Positions 42,901 through 50,545 of a DNA stretch of 64,000 bases are shown here, one piece after another. The notes under the pieces were generated by a model. It made no database searches. It was not told where the DNA came from and saw nothing but the letters and a program-made list of their open reading frames with translations. This DNA comes from UBA8752 sp036159995 (GTDB lineage Bacteria; Bacteroidota; Bacteroidia; Flavobacteriales_D; Sanyastnellaceae). The stretch covers positions 1-64,000 of the forward strand of contig JAYYEI010000060.1 of NCBI GenBank assembly GCA_036159995.1, read 5' to 3'. Position 1 is the first letter of the stretch; each line of letters starts with the position of its first letter. Position numbers and translations under genes: made by a program.

Positions 42901-44039
42901 GCCAGCGGGTAGGTACAGTCGCCACTGTCGATGGTGGCGTTCATGTCGTAGTTGCAGGCCAACTCCTCCATGCAACCAACACAGCTGAAATCACAGGATC
43001 CGTCGTCCAAGGTGGCCGTCATATCGTAGTTGCAGGCTCCCGCATCCGTGCATCCCGCGCAGCTCGTAAACTCGCACGTGCCATCGTCGATGGTGGCCGT
43101 CTCATCGTAGTTGCAGGCCGTGTCATCGGTGCACCCCACACAGCTCATGTACTCACACGTGCCGTCGTCATCGGTCGCGTTCGCGTTGTAGTTGCAGGCA
43201 GCCGCGTCCGTGCACCCGATGGTCTCATTCTCATCACAGATTCCATCGCCATCAGCATCGTTGATGCAATTGCCGTCACAATCGAGAATGGGATCGGTTG
43301 GGTATTCACAGGTGCCATCATCCACGGTGGCGTTTGCATCGTAGTTACACGCTGCTTCATCCGTGCATCCATTGATGCCAGCACCACCGAACACATAGGT
43401 CTCCCTGAAGTCGATGCTTCCATCTCCGCTCGGGAACACTTGGGTGTAGAGTTGGCCACTGAGGTCTCCCGTTGTGGTGAACTGACCGGCCAAGACCTTG
43501 AGGTCGGTGCCAGCGATGCCATTGGCGTCACCATTCAAGGCATACCACGCTCCACCGATGATGTCATCGATGACAATGCTCTCACCGGCCAGTCCTCCAC
43601 CCGGGTCGAAATTGGTAAACCAAGGATTCGCCGTGGCCTGAACAGTCGACACGTTGGCTTCTCCCGCGAGGGCATCCGGCGTACCGGTTAGACCGATGGT
43701 GACCCAGCTGTCGTAAGCCAAATCCGGGTAAACCGGGAAGAGCAGGCTGTTGATGCCGTTCGGAACCCCTGCTCCAAGCGCGGCGTTGTAGAAGTCCGTC
43801 GTCGTGTTCACGTAAGTTGGATTCATTGCGTCACCGGAGACGGAACTGAGGAAATCATCCTCGTTTTCCATGGTGACGAATACCTGGTAACAGCTGTAAC
43901 CGGTCAAGTCAATGGTTCCCAATGCACCGACGAGGACGCCGATGTCTTCGGAAACGGTCTCCACTTCCAGACCTGTGGACTGGGCAGAGACAAGGGAGGG
44001 AAGGAGGCACAGGGCCAATAGGAGCTTATGCAGCTTCAT
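39966..44039 (-). CDS. Giant T9SS cargo protein: unnamed domain (x2), 13 cysteine-rich repeats, fasciclin domain, SprB-like repeats
   Basis: The 1357-residue secreted protein starts with a signal peptide (to about LVSAQ). An unnamed domain of about 190 residues follows (25-215) and occurs again at about 437-620; it has LTGY-Y, DFLSSVSGD, YDSWVTIGL, NPWFTNFD, IGGAWYALNGDANGIAG and a LAGQFTT strand. Thirteen GCTD-x2-ACNY-x4-AT-x2-DGTC repeats surround these, with acidic DCDGNCINDADGDGICDE spacers that resemble calcium loops. A fasciclin domain (FDIIASSEAHTILEDLI to HVIDAVIVPS) lies at about 684-815. Three SprB-like repeats and a T9SS tail (LMPNPTNGQLILEL onward) end the protein. An adhesive, calcium-dependent surface protein is likely. 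A terminator follows the gene. Confidence 0.87.
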   Translation of the reverse strand: MKLHKLLLALCLLPSLVSAQSTGLEVETVSEDIGVLVGALGTIDLTGYSCYQVFVTMENEDDFLSSVSGDAMNPTYVNTTTDFYNAALGAGVPNGINSLLFPVYPDLAYDSWVTIGLTGTPDALAGEANVSTVQATANPWFTNFDPGGGLAGESIVIDDIIGGAWYALNGDANGIAGTDLKVLAGQFTTTGDLSGQLYTQVFPSGDGSIDFRETYVFGGAGINGCTDEAACNYDANATVDDGTCEYPTDPILDCDGNCINDADGDGICDENETIGCTDAAACNYNANATDDDGTCEYMSCVGCTDDTACNYDETATIDDGTCEFTSCAGCTDAGACNYDMTATLDDGSCDFSCVGCMEELACNYDMNATIDSGDCTYPLADYLDCDGNCINDEDGDGLCDEEEGCGDPVACNYDPTALVVDADYCLIVDTVAVHPSTNPDLAGMTTYRFYVKCANPADFVSSVSGDVNNPTVVTTTTDFYHDALGGATPNAISPFLFGTFPNLQYDSWVTIGLSEAPNALAGEASVSTVEGSANPWITNFDSGLGLPGGDIVINDAVGGSWFALNGDANGIAANHPDQQVLIAQLTTSGEIEGNFYVQIFENGVGADQLFFSFNIGDACVAPDDDCLYPEDVYGNDYVDCDGNCLNDADGDGVCDEEEVPGCTDDTALNYDPAATDDDGMCAYPASSVFDIIASSEAHTILEDLIVLAELDSTLTYDGAWTVFAPTDAAVGALPSFVVDALLADPATLAAVLTYHVAADSVTSDMLSDNMMIEMINGAEATITFSGSSIFIDDAEIIIADLIAENGVVHVIDAVIVPSIPGCTDLVSCNYNPLADSDDGSCEYESCVGCLNETACNYDSTATISDVLSCTYPEDLYGADYYDCLGNCINDADGDGICDEAEVDGCIYEDACNYNPEATEDDGSCDYESCAGCTDEMACNYDDTATIDDGSCQDPVDIYGNPNVDCDGNCLNDSDGDGICNEDEIPGCLDENACNYDSSATDYDVTLCDYSCYGCTDANAANFDPTATIDDETCLYCELEIDSTVTVMDVTCAGDMNGSITLEGSSGGIGTVNYALEGGVFQNNLVFDQLDGGSYKIIAMDSLMCMDTLEVNVNEPAAIMLFAFANDATCFGDDDGSIVVTSEGGTGLITYELGGDSNVDGNFEGLDAGPYTVFATDENGCEADIDAEVEEPAEIVITVDETTDPDNAPNGEISVSVEGGTGGYDYDWEGPDGFEDDSEDIAGLTDGTYTLTVTDENDCEATEVIELTTVGLTEVIGELGITLMPNPTNGQLILELNQLVEDAIIEVFDGAGRRVFRQEGMTLSGQVQMDFSALADGVYQVRLTAGQASAIQQLMIRH
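40920..43400 (-). repeat. Thirteen coding cysteine-rich GCTD/ACNY repeats in the 1357-residue protein
   Basis: Counted by eye: seven units before the fasciclin domain and six after it, most matching C-x-D-x2-ACNY-D-x2-AT-x-DDG-C. Four acidic DCDGNC-N-DADGDGICDE-type spacers are interspersed. The second copy of the unnamed domain interrupts the first group. Confidence 0.8.
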
Positions 44040-44163
44040 GGGTTTGGAGTTGGTTCAAATCGTGCTACAAAATGCCCTGATAGTGAATGCATTCCATGCA
44101 GGATGACCTCCCGCTTTCAACAAAGAATGTTGGAAGACCTCACATAGGACATCACCGGACACG

Positions 44164-44192
44164 AAAAAGGGCAGCCCGAAGGCCGCCCTTTT
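44164..44192 (-). terminator. Terminator of the SprB-repeat T9SS gene
   Basis: On the minus strand an AAAAGGGC arm and a GCCCTTTTT arm close a hairpin with an inner GGC-CTTCG-GGC-like loop and a T5 run. It begins 22 bases after the stop codon at 44214. Confidence 0.8.
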
Positions 44193-44213
44193 CATCAATG
44201 CTGTGATCGTCGC

Positions 44214-46670
44214 TTACTGCTTCACGACACGGATCACCTCGACAGCATCTGCCACTTCGAGGCGCAAAAAGTAGACACCCGACTCGTATCCGCTGAGGTC
44301 CATGCGCTCGAGGTGGACACCGGTCAGGTTGCCCAGGTCGTAGCGGGACACATCGCGGCCGAGGCCGTCGGTGAGGACCGCCGTGACCGACTCTCCGGCC
44401 AGACCGGCCAGCTGCACCTCCACGAGACCGCGGGTCGGGTTAGGGAAGAGCGTCACATCAATCAGGTTGATCACTTCGCTGAGACCGCTGACGACGACGA
44501 TGGTCGTGCTCTCGAATTCGCATCCGTTGGCGTCCGTGATGGTCACGGTGTAGTCACCCGCGGCGATGCCGGAGGGGTCCTCGTCTCCACTCGTGAAGCC
44601 CGGACCTTCCCAGCTGTATGTGTACGGTGCGGTACCCCCGGTGACGGTGATGTCGAGCGAGCCGTCTGCTTCAGCACCGGTGGCCCCGTCGTTGCTGTCC
44701 ACAGAGACCTCAATGGCATCCGGGGAGCCGATGGTCACGGTCGTGGCACTGCTGCATCCGCTGTCGTCCTGAACGACCGCCGAGAAGGAACCGGCAGCGA
44801 GGCCGTCGAATTCATTGTTGGGGCCGAAGCCGCCGTTGTCCACGTCATAGACGTAGCCCAAGCCCGTACCGCCGGAGGCGTTCAGGGTCACGGCGCCGTT
44901 CTCGTCACCATTGCAGTTCACGTCTGTCACGGCCGCATCGATCACGATCTCAGATGGCTGGCTGAGCGTGACGCTGGCATCGAAGGAACATCCGTTGGCG
45001 TCCACCACCTCGATGGCGATGTCGCCAGCACCGACCATGGTCAGCATGACGTTGTCGAGGCTGTCTCCGTCGATCACGTAAACGAGGGGTGCAGTACCGC
45101 CCTGCACCTCAACGGTCGCGGAACCGTCCATCTCGCCGAAGCAGGAGGGGCTCACGAGCTCAGCGAGGGACTCGAATTCGGCGGGGGCTCCTACCATCAC
45201 TTCGGTGAGAGTGTCTGGGCATCCGTTGACGTCCTGAGCATAGAAGGTGTAGGTTCCAGGAGGCAGAGTGAACGTATTCTCCGTGCTGTACGTGGAACCG
45301 TCGGTGCTGTAGGTCGTGCCGTTGCCGCTGCCACCGAAGAAGTTCAGGACCACGGTGCCGTCCTCGGTGTCCGGACACGTGGTCGGAGCCACAGCCTGGG
45401 CGTAGAGGTTGAACGGCTGGGGCTGCCCCACCTGAATGCCGGGGGTGTTGTCCACACAGCCGTTGCCGTCAATGGCGTAGACGGTGTAGAGGCCCACACC
45501 GACGCCTTCAAAAAGGAGCACGTCGGTGCCCATTTCGAAGTACGGACCGGAACCTGTGTCAACCGGAGCGGTCATGCTGTACATGACCATGCCCGTGCCG
45601 CCATTGCTGGAACCGCTCAGGACAGCGTCGGATTCACCGGCGCAGCTGATCGGGTCGGACAGACTGGCGGTCACGACGAGCGGGTCGGGAGTGCTCACGG
45701 TCAAGGTGGTCTCCACAGAGCAACCGACGTTGTCCGTAACGGTGATCGTCACATCACCCGCGGGGACCGCGTTGAAGATGCCGGTGGCGTTAGAGCTCGT
45801 TCCGTTGCTGTACGTCAGGCTGCCCTGACCACCGGTCACGGTGACCACAGCGCTTCCGTCGGAGTATCCGCTGCAGCTCACATCGCCCGTGGAGCTGGCC
45901 TCAATCATCAGCTGGGTGGCCGGATAGTCACAAGCGTAGATGCAGGTGCCGTCGTCCTCATTGGCTTCGCTGTTGAAGTTGGTCGCATCCATATCGGTGC
46001 AGCCGAACACGGCACCAGGGATGCTGCTGAAAGGGAGCGTCACGAGGGGGGAGTCGTCGGATTGGTCGCCTCCCACAAAGGTGGCCACACTCACCACACC
46101 GTAAAGGGTTGTGTCGGTCGTAAACTGGCCGATGAGCACAAGGCTGTCCTCGCCCGCGTACGCATTGGCGTCCGGGAAGAGCGGGAACCAGCTTCCCCCC
46201 GTTTGCGTATTGATGACAATATCTGCGCCAGTCATGCCCGCACCGGGGTCAAAGGCGGGAATCCAGTTGTTCATCGGGTCACCGATGGAGTTGATCGGCT
46301 GTTCACCGTCTTCCGAAGAGGCGGGGGCCGTCATGCCAACAGTAATGAAGCTGTCGTACTCAAGGTCTGGGACCGCCGGGAACACGACAGGGTTGTACCC
46401 TTCGTTGGTCAGGGCACCCACAGCGCTGTGGTAAAAGTTGTTTCCACCATGGATTTCAGTCGGGAAGTTGGCATCGCCGTAGACCGCCGTCAGGAAGTCG
46501 TCAGGAGAGCTGAACTTAACATAGACCCGGTAGGTGTTGTAGCCTGTGAGGTCGGTGGTGCCCACCATACCGATGTTCTCGGCATAGGTTTCCACGACGA
46601 TCTCCGTGGCCTGGGAGTAAGCAAGGGTGCTGCAGAAAGCTGCAATCACACCGAGTAGCAATCGCTTCAT
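44214..46670 (-). CDS. T9SS cargo protein with unnamed N-terminal domain and six SprB-like repeats
   Basis: From ATG 46668-46670 the 818-residue protein has a signal peptide (MKRLLLGVIAAFCSTLAYSQ). It then carries the same unnamed domain as the next gene (about 20-215: LTGYNTYRVYVKF, DFLTAVYGD, YDSFITVGM, GGSWFPLFPDANAYAG). One GCTD repeat (GCTDMDATNFNSEANEDDGTC) comes next, then six SprB-like immunoglobulin repeats whose units open with a Cys-x-G/D-DG core and contain a GG-x-Y strand. A T9SS tail (FPNPTRGLVEVQL to YFLRLEV) ends the protein. SprB of Flavobacterium is a gliding adhesin built of such repeats. An in-frame ATG 18 codons upstream would disrupt the signal peptide. Confidence 0.87.
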   Translation of the reverse strand: MKRLLLGVIAAFCSTLAYSQATEIVVETYAENIGMVGTTDLTGYNTYRVYVKFSSPDDFLTAVYGDANFPTEIHGGNNFYHSAVGALTNEGYNPVVFPAVPDLEYDSFITVGMTAPASSEDGEQPINSIGDPMNNWIPAFDPGAGMTGADIVINTQTGGSWFPLFPDANAYAGEDSLVLIGQFTTDTTLYGVVSVATFVGGDQSDDSPLVTLPFSSIPGAVFGCTDMDATNFNSEANEDDGTCIYACDYPATQLMIEASSTGDVSCSGYSDGSAVVTVTGGQGSLTYSNGTSSNATGIFNAVPAGDVTITVTDNVGCSVETTLTVSTPDPLVVTASLSDPISCAGESDAVLSGSSNGGTGMVMYSMTAPVDTGSGPYFEMGTDVLLFEGVGVGLYTVYAIDGNGCVDNTPGIQVGQPQPFNLYAQAVAPTTCPDTEDGTVVLNFFGGSGNGTTYSTDGSTYSTENTFTLPPGTYTFYAQDVNGCPDTLTEVMVGAPAEFESLAELVSPSCFGEMDGSATVEVQGGTAPLVYVIDGDSLDNVMLTMVGAGDIAIEVVDANGCSFDASVTLSQPSEIVIDAAVTDVNCNGDENGAVTLNASGGTGLGYVYDVDNGGFGPNNEFDGLAAGSFSAVVQDDSGCSSATTVTIGSPDAIEVSVDSNDGATGAEADGSLDITVTGGTAPYTYSWEGPGFTSGDEDPSGIAAGDYTVTITDANGCEFESTTIVVVSGLSEVINLIDVTLFPNPTRGLVEVQLAGLAGESVTAVLTDGLGRDVSRYDLGNLTGVHLERMDLSGYESGVYFLRLEVADAVEVIRVVKQ

Positions 46671-46751
46671 GCGTTGATTGGTGTTTGTTGTGAATCGGGA
46701 TGCAATATAGATGTCCACCCCCACTCCTCCCCTCCAATTTTTCGGGGAGTG

Positions 46752-46767
46752 TTGACAGAATTGTCAA
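46752..46767. promoter_or_regulatory. Palindrome upstream of the SprB-repeat gene
   Basis: TTGACA (46752-46757) and TGTCAA (46762-46767) flank four bases, about 82 bases before the minus-strand start at 46670. The site has operator-like symmetry but no known match. Confidence 0.3.
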
Positions 46768-46785
46768 GGGTTCCGTAGGAATTCA

Positions 46786-46811
46786 GGAAGGGGACCTATC
46801 GGCCCCCTTCC
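46786..46811 (-). terminator. Hairpin after the CBM-repeat T9SS gene
   Basis: GGAAGGGG (46786-46793) pairs with CCCCTTCC (46804-46811), extended by CC/GG around a TATC loop, with one mismatch. It lies 28 bases past the stop of the minus-strand gene. There is no good T-run, so termination is probable but not certain. Confidence 0.5.
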
Positions 46812-46839
46812 CCTTGTCTTTCGTCTGTCTTACGAAGGA

Positions 46840-48591
46840 TTACTTCACAGTGAGGCGCAGGGTGCTGCGGTGCAGTCCGTTGCGGACCTCGAGGATGTAA
46901 ACGCCTGGGCGGAAGGACTCCGTTCCGTGCGTCGTTACCATGCCCGGCACCACGCGGGTACGCTCGGCCAAAATTACCTTGCCGCTCAGGTCGAACACTC
47001 GGATGTCGGCGAGGCCGTCAAAACCATCAAAGCGCACATTGAACACATCCTCGGCCGGATTCGGGAACGCCTCCAGACCGATGAAGTCCTGAATCTCTTC
47101 GATGCCGATGATCGTGCCGACGGTGTCGCCATTGCAGTCGAGGCAACTGGCGTAGCAGTAGGCGCCGAGCACCTCGGCTTCTCCCGAACGCACGTGGGTC
47201 CGGTTGAATTCGCCGAAGGGGTTGCCTTGTCCGCATCCACCGGCTTCGAAGTCGCCGACCTCGGCCACGCTGTCGTCCTGCACACCGCCGGGGTACGGGT
47301 CACCATTGCAGTAGCGGTACTCGAAGAAGGCGGCACCGGACACCGTGTAGGTCACTTCGTAGACGTTGTCACCGTCGTCGTCGCTCATCTGAAGGGCACC
47401 GGCTTGCCACTGGGGCGTGGTGATGCCGCCGATCAGCCAGACGCCGGTTTCGGCCACCGTCTCGTTGGTCATGTCGACCTGGAAGGTGATGTCCGCGGGA
47501 TCGGGGTCGGCCACGCAGGACTCGGTGCACTGGTTGTAGCAGTACTGGACGGTGACGGGGTCGGTGCCGACGGTGACGGTCCGGTTGCCGTTGGTCACGC
47601 ACTCACCCGGGGGGTTTTCATTGTCGATGTTGCCTTCGCCATCGCCTCCCCAGTTGTTTCCGTTGATGAACTTGAACTCGTAGTCGCCGGGAGCGATGTC
47701 CATGGTGATCTCGTAGATCATGTCGCCGTCATCGTCGGAGAGGAAGTCCACACCGGCGGACCAGCCCTGGAAGTTGCCGGCGATGCAGACGCCGTTGACG
47801 GACACCTCGGCTTGCGTGCTCATGTCGACGCGGAACGTGACCGGGGTCGGCGCCACGCAGCTGCCGCACGTGTTGTAGCAGTAGGCCTGTCCGGGGTTGG
47901 CCTCGTAGACCATGTCCCCACCGGTCAGGGCGAGGAAACGGTTGCCTTGGCTGGCGCACTCACCGTCGGGGTTTTCATCGAATCCCCAAGCGTTGCCGTT
48001 CACGAACTTGAAGAGGACGGTGTCCATCGGCTCGAGCATGGCCCCGTCGACAGTGGCCACATACGTGTAGATCATGTCGCCGTCGGCATCGTCCATCATG
48101 AGGAAGTTGGACCCATCCCAACCGTTGAAGTTGCCGTTCATGTGAACGCCCACCGGGTTGATGGCGTCCTCCTGGCTCATGTCCACCTTGAACAGGACGG
48201 TGGTCGTGCCGCACGCGCCGCACTGACCGAAGCAAGGGGTGTCCAGGACGGTCTCTCCGCTCAGTTCGAAGTACCGGTTGGTGCCCCCATTCCAGGCGCA
48301 GGCCTCGGGTGCGGCCTCGTCGGCGCCCCAAGCGTTTCCATTGATGAACTTGTATTCAACGAGTCCCAACGTATCGGAGACGTCCACGGTCAGAGTATAG
48401 ACCCCGTCCATGTCGTCGTCCGACAGCATGGTGGCAGCCGGATCCCAGCCTTGGAAATTTCCAGCGACGTGCACGCCCTCGGCGGCCACGGTCTCATTGT
48501 TCATGTCCACGCTGAAGGTCACGGGGACGGTTTGGGCCTGGACAGTCCATCCGAGGACCATCGCAAGCAAAAGTGCGTAAGGTGTTTTCAT
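46840..48591 (-). CDS. Secreted protein with four CBM48/AMPK-like glycan-binding repeats and T9SS domain
   Basis: The 583-residue protein has a signal peptide (to about TVQAQ) and four tandem modules of 105-130 residues (about 24-128, 129-245, 246-359, 360-490). The first three share VTF-VDM, G-H-GNFQGW, DDD-DG-YT, YKFINGN-WG and a Cys-rich end; the fourth is more diverged. The GNF-GW and YKF-NG-W motifs are those of glycogen- and starch-binding E-set modules (CBM48/AMPK beta). A T9SS tail follows (FPNPAEDVFNVRF, LRLTVK). I infer a surface starch-binding protein doing the work of SusE/SusF. It is divergent from the SusA-like gene and shares its palindromic operator. No catalytic domain is present. 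Confidence 0.82.
   Translation of the reverse strand: MKTPYALLLAMVLGWTVQAQTVPVTFSVDMNNETVAAEGVHVAGNFQGWDPAATMLSDDDMDGVYTLTVDVSDTLGLVEYKFINGNAWGADEAAPEACAWNGGTNRYFELSGETVLDTPCFGQCGACGTTTVLFKVDMSQEDAINPVGVHMNGNFNGWDGSNFLMMDDADGDMIYTYVATVDGAMLEPMDTVLFKFVNGNAWGFDENPDGECASQGNRFLALTGGDMVYEANPGQAYCYNTCGSCVAPTPVTFRVDMSTQAEVSVNGVCIAGNFQGWSAGVDFLSDDDGDMIYEITMDIAPGDYEFKFINGNNWGGDGEGNIDNENPPGECVTNGNRTVTVGTDPVTVQYCYNQCTESCVADPDPADITFQVDMTNETVAETGVWLIGGITTPQWQAGALQMSDDDGDNVYEVTYTVSGAAFFEYRYCNGDPYPGGVQDDSVAEVGDFEAGGCGQGNPFGEFNRTHVRSGEAEVLGAYCYASCLDCNGDTVGTIIGIEEIQDFIGLEAFPNPAEDVFNVRFDGFDGLADIRVFDLSGKVILAERTRVVPGMVTTHGTESFRPGVYILEVRNGLHRSTLRLTVK
47121..48522 (-). repeat. Four tandem coding modules (glycan-binding-like)
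   Basis: Each module starts with a T-F-VDM strand, continues with GNFQGW or equivalent and an acidic DDD-GD loop, and ends with a Cys pair such as CGACG, CGSCV or CTESCV. The fourth copy is the most diverged (IGGITTPQW replaces GNFQGW). Confidence 0.8.
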
Positions 48592-48595
48592 GAAT

Positions 48596-48612
48596 CGTGT
48601 CTTTTTGACACG
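48596..48612. promoter_or_regulatory. Third copy of the glucan operator, between the CBM protein and SusA-like genes
   Basis: CGTGT (48596-48600) and ACACG (48608-48612) flank a 7-base spacer ending TTTTTG, as at 8466 and 9225. TCTTTTTG (48600-48607) is one mismatch from TAnnTTTG toward the plus-strand amylase (ATG at 48632). On the minus strand TACTTTTA (48614-48621) is one mismatch from the -7 element and would put the transcription start inside the palindrome, so one bound protein could affect both genes. Confidence 0.65.
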
Positions 48613-48631
48613 CTAAAAGTAGCTTGCACGC

Positions 48632-50533
48632 ATGGACCTTTTGCCACCTCGATTGCACTTGTTGACTGCAGTCCTTGGATTGCTCGTTTTCAGCCTGTCC
48701 GCCCCGTCCATGGGGATGGAAAAGAGCAAGGGACCCGCCGTGGACAAGATGGAGCCTCCCCACTGGTGGAACGGGGGAACCGAACGGGAATTCGTCCTCG
48801 TCCTTTATGGCCCGAAGCTCTCCGATTGCACCGTTTCCACGGAAGAGCCCCGGCTGACCGTGTTGGCCAACGAGCGGAGGGAACATGAAGACTTCCTCTT
48901 TGTCCGGATGCGGGTCGAACCGGGATGCACGGAAGGCATCAAATCCCTCACGCTAACAGACGCCAAAGACCGCGCCACCCCCCTCTCCTTCCCCATCCAT
49001 GACGCCCGACTCCGACCCGTAGGTGGGCAGGGCATCGAATCCGGGTCCACCCTGTATCTCATCATGCCCGACCGCTTCGCCAATGGAGACCCGTCGAACG
49101 ACACCGTGGAGGGCCTTCGCGAGCAGGGCGTCGACCGCAGCGAGATGTATGCCCGCCATGGAGGCGACCTGCAGGGCATCGCCCAGCACGTGGATTACCT
49201 GGATGCGCTCGGGGTGGATGCCTTGTGGCTCAACCCCGTCCTGCTCAACGATCAGCCCAAGGCGAGCTATCACGGCTATGCCGTGACCGACCATTATCAG
49301 GTCGACCCCAGGCTGGGCGGCAACGCCGCTTATCGGGACATGGTCGCCGGCTGTCATGAAAAGGACATCCGGGTCATTCAGGATGTCATCTTCAACCACT
49401 GGGGCCACAACCACTGGATGGTCCGGGAACTGCCGGACAGCAGCTGGCTGCATCAATGGCCGGAGTTCACCCTGACCAACTACAACTGCAACGTGATGAC
49501 GGACCCGAATGCCGTCCCGGAGGAGGTGGCCCAGTTCAACAAAGGGTGGTTTGTCCCGCAAATGCCGGACCTCGCGCCGGACCAAGACCCCCTGCTGGCC
49601 GACCTTCTCGTCCAGAACGCCCTGTGGTGGATCTCGGAGGCCGGGGTCGACGGATTCCGAATCGACACCTACCCCTACTCCGACCAGGCCTTCATGGCCT
49701 CCCTCGCGGAGCGCGTCCTGCGCCACCATCCGGACGTGTTCATGTTTGGCGAATGCTGGGTGTCCAGCCCTTCGGCACAGGCCACCTACATCTCAGGCAG
49801 TGCGGTCAGCACGTCGGACTCCCATCTGGAGAGTGTGAAGGATTTCCAGCTGCATTTCGCCCTGCGTGATGCGATTGGCGAGGACCCCAGTTGGCGGACC
49901 GGCATCACGCGGGTCCACGGCATGCTCGGCCAGGACGGCGTGTACCCCGACCCGAACCGCCTCGTGACCTTCGTCGACAACCATGACACGGACCGTTGGC
50001 GCAGCGTGGCCGGGGACATGCCGAGAACCCGCTACGGCATCGGGCTCGTCATGATGACCCGTGGCCTTCCCTGTCTGTACTACGGCACGGAGATCGGCAT
50101 GGACGGATTCGCTGCTCCGGATGGACTCGTTCGCGATGACTTTCCCGGTGGATGGGCAGAAGACGACCGCAGTGCATTCGGTTCGGAAGGACGAAACGAT
50201 GTCGAGGAGGACCTCTGGCAATTCACTGCGTCGCTCGGACAAGCCCGGCGTCAATACCGCGAAGCCTTCTCCTCCCCGATGGCCCACCTGATTCCAAGAG
50301 GTGGCCAATACCACTTCCTCCGCTCCGATGGAAAACGCCACCTCTTGGTGCTGACCAATGCCAGCGACGAGCCTGCCCAATTGGACTGGAATCAGGTCGC
50401 CCCCCTTCGCCATCAGGCCAAGGGCTGTATCTCTGTCCTCGACTCGAGCGGAGACGGCCCAGCCACCCTCGAGTGGGGGTCTCCCCTCACCCTTCAGCCC
50501 TGGCACTTCCAGGTGTATCGGCTCGACGATTGA
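48632..50533 (+). CDS. susA: SusA-like GH13 neopullulanase/alpha-amylase
   Basis: The 633-residue protein has a signal region (to about SLSAPSMG), a cyclomaltodextrinase-type N-terminal beta domain (MEPPHWWNGG, LVLYGPKL) and a GH13 barrel: region I DVIFNHWG, region II GFRIDTYPY (nucleophile Asp345), region III FGECW (acid Glu374), region IV VDNHDTDR (Asp452). This layout is that of SusA neopullulanase, a periplasmic enzyme that degrades imported malto-oligosaccharides and pullulan to maltose or panose. Its product maltose would feed the GH65 operon at 2.6-8.4 kb. It lies 40 kb from susCD but has the same operator type upstream. The first ATG is 40 bases after the CBM protein's start. Confidence 0.88.
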   Translation: MDLLPPRLHLLTAVLGLLVFSLSAPSMGMEKSKGPAVDKMEPPHWWNGGTEREFVLVLYGPKLSDCTVSTEEPRLTVLANERREHEDFLFVRMRVEPGCTEGIKSLTLTDAKDRATPLSFPIHDARLRPVGGQGIESGSTLYLIMPDRFANGDPSNDTVEGLREQGVDRSEMYARHGGDLQGIAQHVDYLDALGVDALWLNPVLLNDQPKASYHGYAVTDHYQVDPRLGGNAAYRDMVAGCHEKDIRVIQDVIFNHWGHNHWMVRELPDSSWLHQWPEFTLTNYNCNVMTDPNAVPEEVAQFNKGWFVPQMPDLAPDQDPLLADLLVQNALWWISEAGVDGFRIDTYPYSDQAFMASLAERVLRHHPDVFMFGECWVSSPSAQATYISGSAVSTSDSHLESVKDFQLHFALRDAIGEDPSWRTGITRVHGMLGQDGVYPDPNRLVTFVDNHDTDRWRSVAGDMPRTRYGIGLVMMTRGLPCLYYGTEIGMDGFAAPDGLVRDDFPGGWAEDDRSAFGSEGRNDVEEDLWQFTASLGQARRQYREAFSSPMAHLIPRGGQYHFLRSDGKRHLLVLTNASDEPAQLDWNQVAPLRHQAKGCISVLDSSGDGPATLEWGSPLTLQPWHFQVYRLDD

Positions 50534-50545
50534 GCCGGGCGGAGG

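Noticed and set aside
44313..46658. A 781-codon plus-strand frame opposite the SprB-repeat gene
   Set aside because: Antisense shadow; the minus strand has a signal peptide, repeated domains and a T9SS tail, whereas this frame has no domain.
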